A stretch of DNA of 33,919 nt from Alicyclobacillus fructus (GTDB lineage Bacteria; Bacillota; Bacilli; Alicyclobacillales; Alicyclobacillaceae), in assembly GCF_017329605.1 (NCBI RefSeq), contig NZ_JAFMTY010000028.1, positions 1-33,919 of the forward strand. Direction: 5' to 3'. Positions 32,173 to 33,919 of the stretch are shown here, one piece after another. How positions within the stretch are numbered: position 1 is the first letter of the stretch; each line of letters starts with the position of its first letter. The notes beneath the pieces are model-generated. The model saw only the letters and a program-made list of their open reading frames with translations, ran no database searches and was not told the DNA's origin. A program made the translations under genes and the position numbers.

Positions 32173-33372
32173 GTGTACATTCGACAAACATGGCTCTTTT
32201 CCTTCGACGAATGGATGGAAATAGACCCTTCGGAGCGGCGTGAACGTTTTTTCTCCGCGCTTGATTTGAGTCCGTATGCCGCAAAGTTGAGAAGTTCGAC
32301 ACCCCAAGGGGCCAAACCCATCTCTCGCGAAGCCATCTTGCGCGCATTTCTCGCGGCGCCCCTTGAGGGCATCTCGACCTTCACACAGCTTCACCGACGT
32401 TTGGAGAGCGATTTGCGCTTCCGCTTCCAGTGCGGCTTCTCACTTCACCAACCCGTTCCGTCCGTCTCGACCCTGAGCCGCGTCTTTCAGGTCATCGTGG
32501 ACAGAGGGATTGCGACGACGCTATTTGCTGACTTGGTGCGTCAATGTCGTGACGAAGGGCTCATCGAGGGTGAGCACGTCGCCATCGACAGCACGGCGAT
32601 CCATGCTTATGAGCGGAAACCCCCACGCTCATGGGTTCAGCCCACAGACCGAGCCAACTGGGGCGCGAAGTTCGATGCCTTTGGCAACAAGCTCGCGTGG
32701 TTTGGCTACAAGGTCCATATAGCCGTCGATGCAAAAAGTGAACTTCCTATGGCGTTCACGGTGACGCCAGCGAACGTCTACGATGGAGAGATGGCCATTC
32801 CCTTCATGGAAGAGCTTCATCACCACGACTGGCGGATTCGCTTCGTGTTGATGGACGCCGGGTATGACCAGAAGAAAAACTATGAAGCCGCTCGAGCATT
32901 AGGTGCTCAGGCTATCATCCCGATGAATCGCCGGAATGAGAAAGAGCCGCCGGAAGGGATGGATTTCGACGGCACGCCCCGCTGCACGATGGGGTACCGG
33001 ATGACGTATTGGGGCGCAGAGGGCGACTGGCTCAAGTTTCGCTGTCCGCACGCGACAGGACATGTCGATTGTCCGCTTGGCATGGCTGCCTGTTCTGCAT
33101 CGAACTATGGCATGGTTGTAAAGAAGCACATCGATGAGGACGTCCGTCGACACGCGAATCCACATCGCGGTTCCCGCACATGGAAGATGCTCTATGATGA
33201 ACGGACCGCGGTGGAACGCTGCTTTTCACGGCTGAAAGAGCAGCTCATGCTTGACGACCTGCATGTGCGGGGTATCGAGAAGGTCACAGCGCATGCGTAC
33301 ATCAACGCCGTTGTACTCTTGGCATCGGCTCTGGCGATGCACCGGACGAATCGTTTCGAGCAGGTGGCTTAA
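32173..33372 (+). CDS. DDE transposase (IS5/IS1182-like)
   Basis: A 399-residue transposase. The N-terminal domain carries the common MYIRQ-x-x-LFSF start and the PxSxSTLSRV DNA-binding region. The catalytic triad is D139 (AIDSTAI), D228 (LMDAGYD) and E348 (TAVERCFSRLKEQ), the last in the Y-x(n)-R-x-E-R-x-F-S-R-L-K signature of the IS4/IS5 supergroup. A Cys/His-rich insertion (C291-PH, C300, C307) precedes the third catalytic block. The start is GTG 32173, with GGGGG about twelve bases upstream, possibly sequestered. It appears full-length. Confidence 0.9.
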   Translation: MYIRQTWLFSFDEWMEIDPSERRERFFSALDLSPYAAKLRSSTPQGAKPISREAILRAFLAAPLEGISTFTQLHRRLESDLRFRFQCGFSLHQPVPSVSTLSRVFQVIVDRGIATTLFADLVRQCRDEGLIEGEHVAIDSTAIHAYERKPPRSWVQPTDRANWGAKFDAFGNKLAWFGYKVHIAVDAKSELPMAFTVTPANVYDGEMAIPFMEELHHHDWRIRFVLMDAGYDQKKNYEAARALGAQAIIPMNRRNEKEPPEGMDFDGTPRCTMGYRMTYWGAEGDWLKFRCPHATGHVDCPLGMAACSASNYGMVVKKHIDEDVRRHANPHRGSRTWKMLYDERTAVERCFSRLKEQLMLDDLHVRGIEKVTAHAYINAVVLLASALAMHRTNRFEQVA

Positions 33373-33497
33373 CCTGATGCTTCGAATGGGCACCACTGAA
33401 GGGACGTGATTTATCCACACAACAGAAAAGGATTTTTATGGAACGCCCTATCTTTCACGAGAAGTGTGCGTCGTTTTTGCTCGCGATGGAATCAGTC

Positions 33498-33514
33498 ATT
33501 CTGCAAAAGGCTCA
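33498..33514 (-). repeat. Right terminal inverted repeat of the insertion sequence
   Basis: ATTCTGCAAAAGGCTCA, the exact reverse complement of the left repeat at 32045-32061. The sequence beyond it (ATACTT) has no counterpart next to the left repeat, so no target duplication is seen. Confidence 0.85.
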
Positions 33515-33712
33515 ATACTTATGATTCTTCGGATACGTGCTTGTTCTGCTGAAAGAGAGGAAGGAATTCTAAGAAGAATGGCGAATGTAACTTTAGACCT
33601 GGATAGGGGTTCGCATTTGCTCGGGAATGTCGAATAGTGAGAGATGACGTCGATATTCAAAACATGAGCAAGCAACGGAATCCGAGGCTAATGAACCATA
33701 TACGAGGCGTTT
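33515..33712. other. Non-coding stretch upstream of the riboswitch
   Basis: No gene is visible; the longest in-frame run (from ATG 33523) gives 38 residues without family resemblance. GTCGATAT (33649-33656) matches seven of eight bases of the motility sigma factor (sigma-D) -10 element, but its -35 is poor. No sigma-A promoter stands out. Confidence 0.4.
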
Positions 33713-33791
33713 CAGGGCAAACCAACGGAAACGTTGGGACGCAAAGCTACGGGTCTACGGGGACTTGGACCTAAGATCGCCGGGCTGCCGC
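33713..33791 (+). ncRNA. Class I cyclic-di-GMP riboswitch aptamer (GEMM-I)
   Basis: The conserved GEMM-I elements appear in order. AGGGCAAACC (from 33714) is followed by a stem CCAACG / CGTTGG capped by a GAAA tetraloop, then the nearly invariant GGGACGCAAAGC (33737-33748), then GGGTCTA, a variable loop, GGACCTAAG (a tetraloop-receptor-like strand), and the 3' GCCGGGCTGCCG. GGCA (33716-33719) pairs with TGCC (33786-33789) to close P1. The order, spacing and conserved bases match the Vibrio Vc2 aptamer. It lies in the 5' leader of a gene starting at 33870 and is followed by a terminator. Confidence 0.9.
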
Positions 33792-33810
33792 TTGCATGAA
33801 TGGGAACATG

Positions 33811-33842
33811 GGGGCAGCTTGCTGGAGCGAGCTGCTCCTTTT
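33811..33842 (+). terminator. Riboswitch expression-platform terminator
   Basis: GGGGCAGCTTGC (33811-33822) pairs with GCGAGCTGCTCC (33827-33838) around a TGGA loop, 12 bp with two wobble pairs, followed by TTTT. Its 5' arm contains GGCAGC (33813-33818), complementary to GCTGCC (33784-33789) in the aptamer's closing helix, so the two structures are mutually exclusive. Confidence 0.8.
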
Positions 33843-33869
33843 GCGATGTGGAAAGACGGGGGAAGAACA

Positions 33870-33919
33870 ATGGAAAAAAAGAACTTAGAAAATATCCCCC
33901 TGTCTCTTATACACATCTG
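33870..33919 (+). CDS. Start of the riboswitch-controlled gene, truncated by the contig end
   Basis: ATG 33870 follows GGGGGAAG (33858-33865). Only MEKKNLENIP is genomic. The codons after 33899 are sequencing adapter and must be ignored. The product cannot be identified. Genes under GEMM-I switches commonly concern motility, adhesion, cyclic-di-GMP turnover or surface proteins. Confidence 0.6.
   Translation, partial: MEKKNLENIPLSLIHI
33900..33919 (+). other. Nextera/Tn5 adapter sequence (artefact)
   Basis: CTGTCTCTTATACACATCT (33900-33918) is exactly the transposon mosaic end used in Nextera libraries. The following G agrees with one of the two adapter arms. It is not genomic. Confidence 0.97.

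Larger units (their letters stand above)
32045..33514 (+). mobile_element. Insertion sequence with a DDE transposase (IS5/IS1182-like), about 1.47 kb
   Basis: Bounded by perfect 17-bp inverted repeats (TGAGCCTTTTGCAGAAT at 32045-32061 and its complement at 33498-33514), with one transposase gene inside. No target-site duplication is visible at the immediate flanks. An intrinsic terminator and a fold-back stem lie between the left repeat and the transposase start. It appears intact. The family name rests on the transposase alone. Confidence 0.85.

Noticed and set aside
32030-33530. Target-site duplication flanking the insertion sequence
   Set aside because: The bases outside the left repeat (AAAACG) and the right repeat (ATACTT) do not match at any short length.

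Overview
The window looks like chromosomal DNA of an Alicyclobacillus very close to A. acidocaldarius. It is GC-rich, carries spore-germination genes, and its squalene-hopene cyclase has the same 631-residue length and nearly the same sequence as the A. acidocaldarius enzyme as I remember it. It is an assembly contig. The last 20 bases are Nextera/Tn5 adapter, and the first ~60 bases are low-complexity and probably unreliable.

Layout. 1-2860: a LacI-type repressor divergent from a Gfo/Idh/MocA oxidoreductase, with promoters and three operator-like palindromes between them. 2908-5081 (minus): two tandem two-domain multicopper-oxidase paralogues, translationally coupled, each lacking exactly the copper ligands the other keeps. 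5201-5463: a small Gly/Tyr/His-rich membrane protein. 5485-10474: an M3 oligoendopeptidase, an Aas-like acyl-ACP/acyl-CoA synthetase with a degenerate acyltransferase domain, and an acyltransferase-3 membrane protein. 11125-11664: a small membrane exporter-like protein.

11992-22729 is a nine-gene isoprenoid/hopanoid cluster, all on the plus strand: dxs, fni (type II IPP isomerase), hpnH, hpnG, hpnA, shc, hpnC, hpnD, hpnE. Most junctions overlap or are under 40 nt. It links the first MEP-pathway step and IPP/DMAPP balancing with squalene synthesis (HpnD to HpnC to HpnE), cyclisation (Shc) and side-chain attachment (HpnH, HpnG). An HtrA protease with its own terminator follows.

24247-28491 is a spore-germination receptor operon, gerA-gerC-(small membrane protein)-gerB. 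It abuts a minus-strand pair encoding phosphosulfolactate synthase and a VOC protein. A secreted NlpC/P60 hydrolase with a long coiled coil follows at 30006-31181.

The right end (31266-33919) is an accessory, less GC-rich region. It holds a frameshifted remnant resembling a secreted-toxin core, a small two-helix membrane protein, and an insertion sequence (32045-33514) with 17-bp perfect inverted repeats and an outward-facing terminator just inside its left end. At the edge is a class I cyclic-di-GMP riboswitch followed by a terminator and the first codons of the controlled gene, which is cut off by the contig end.

The most novel candidate system is the complementary multicopper-oxidase pair. 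The riboswitch with its lost target gene comes second.
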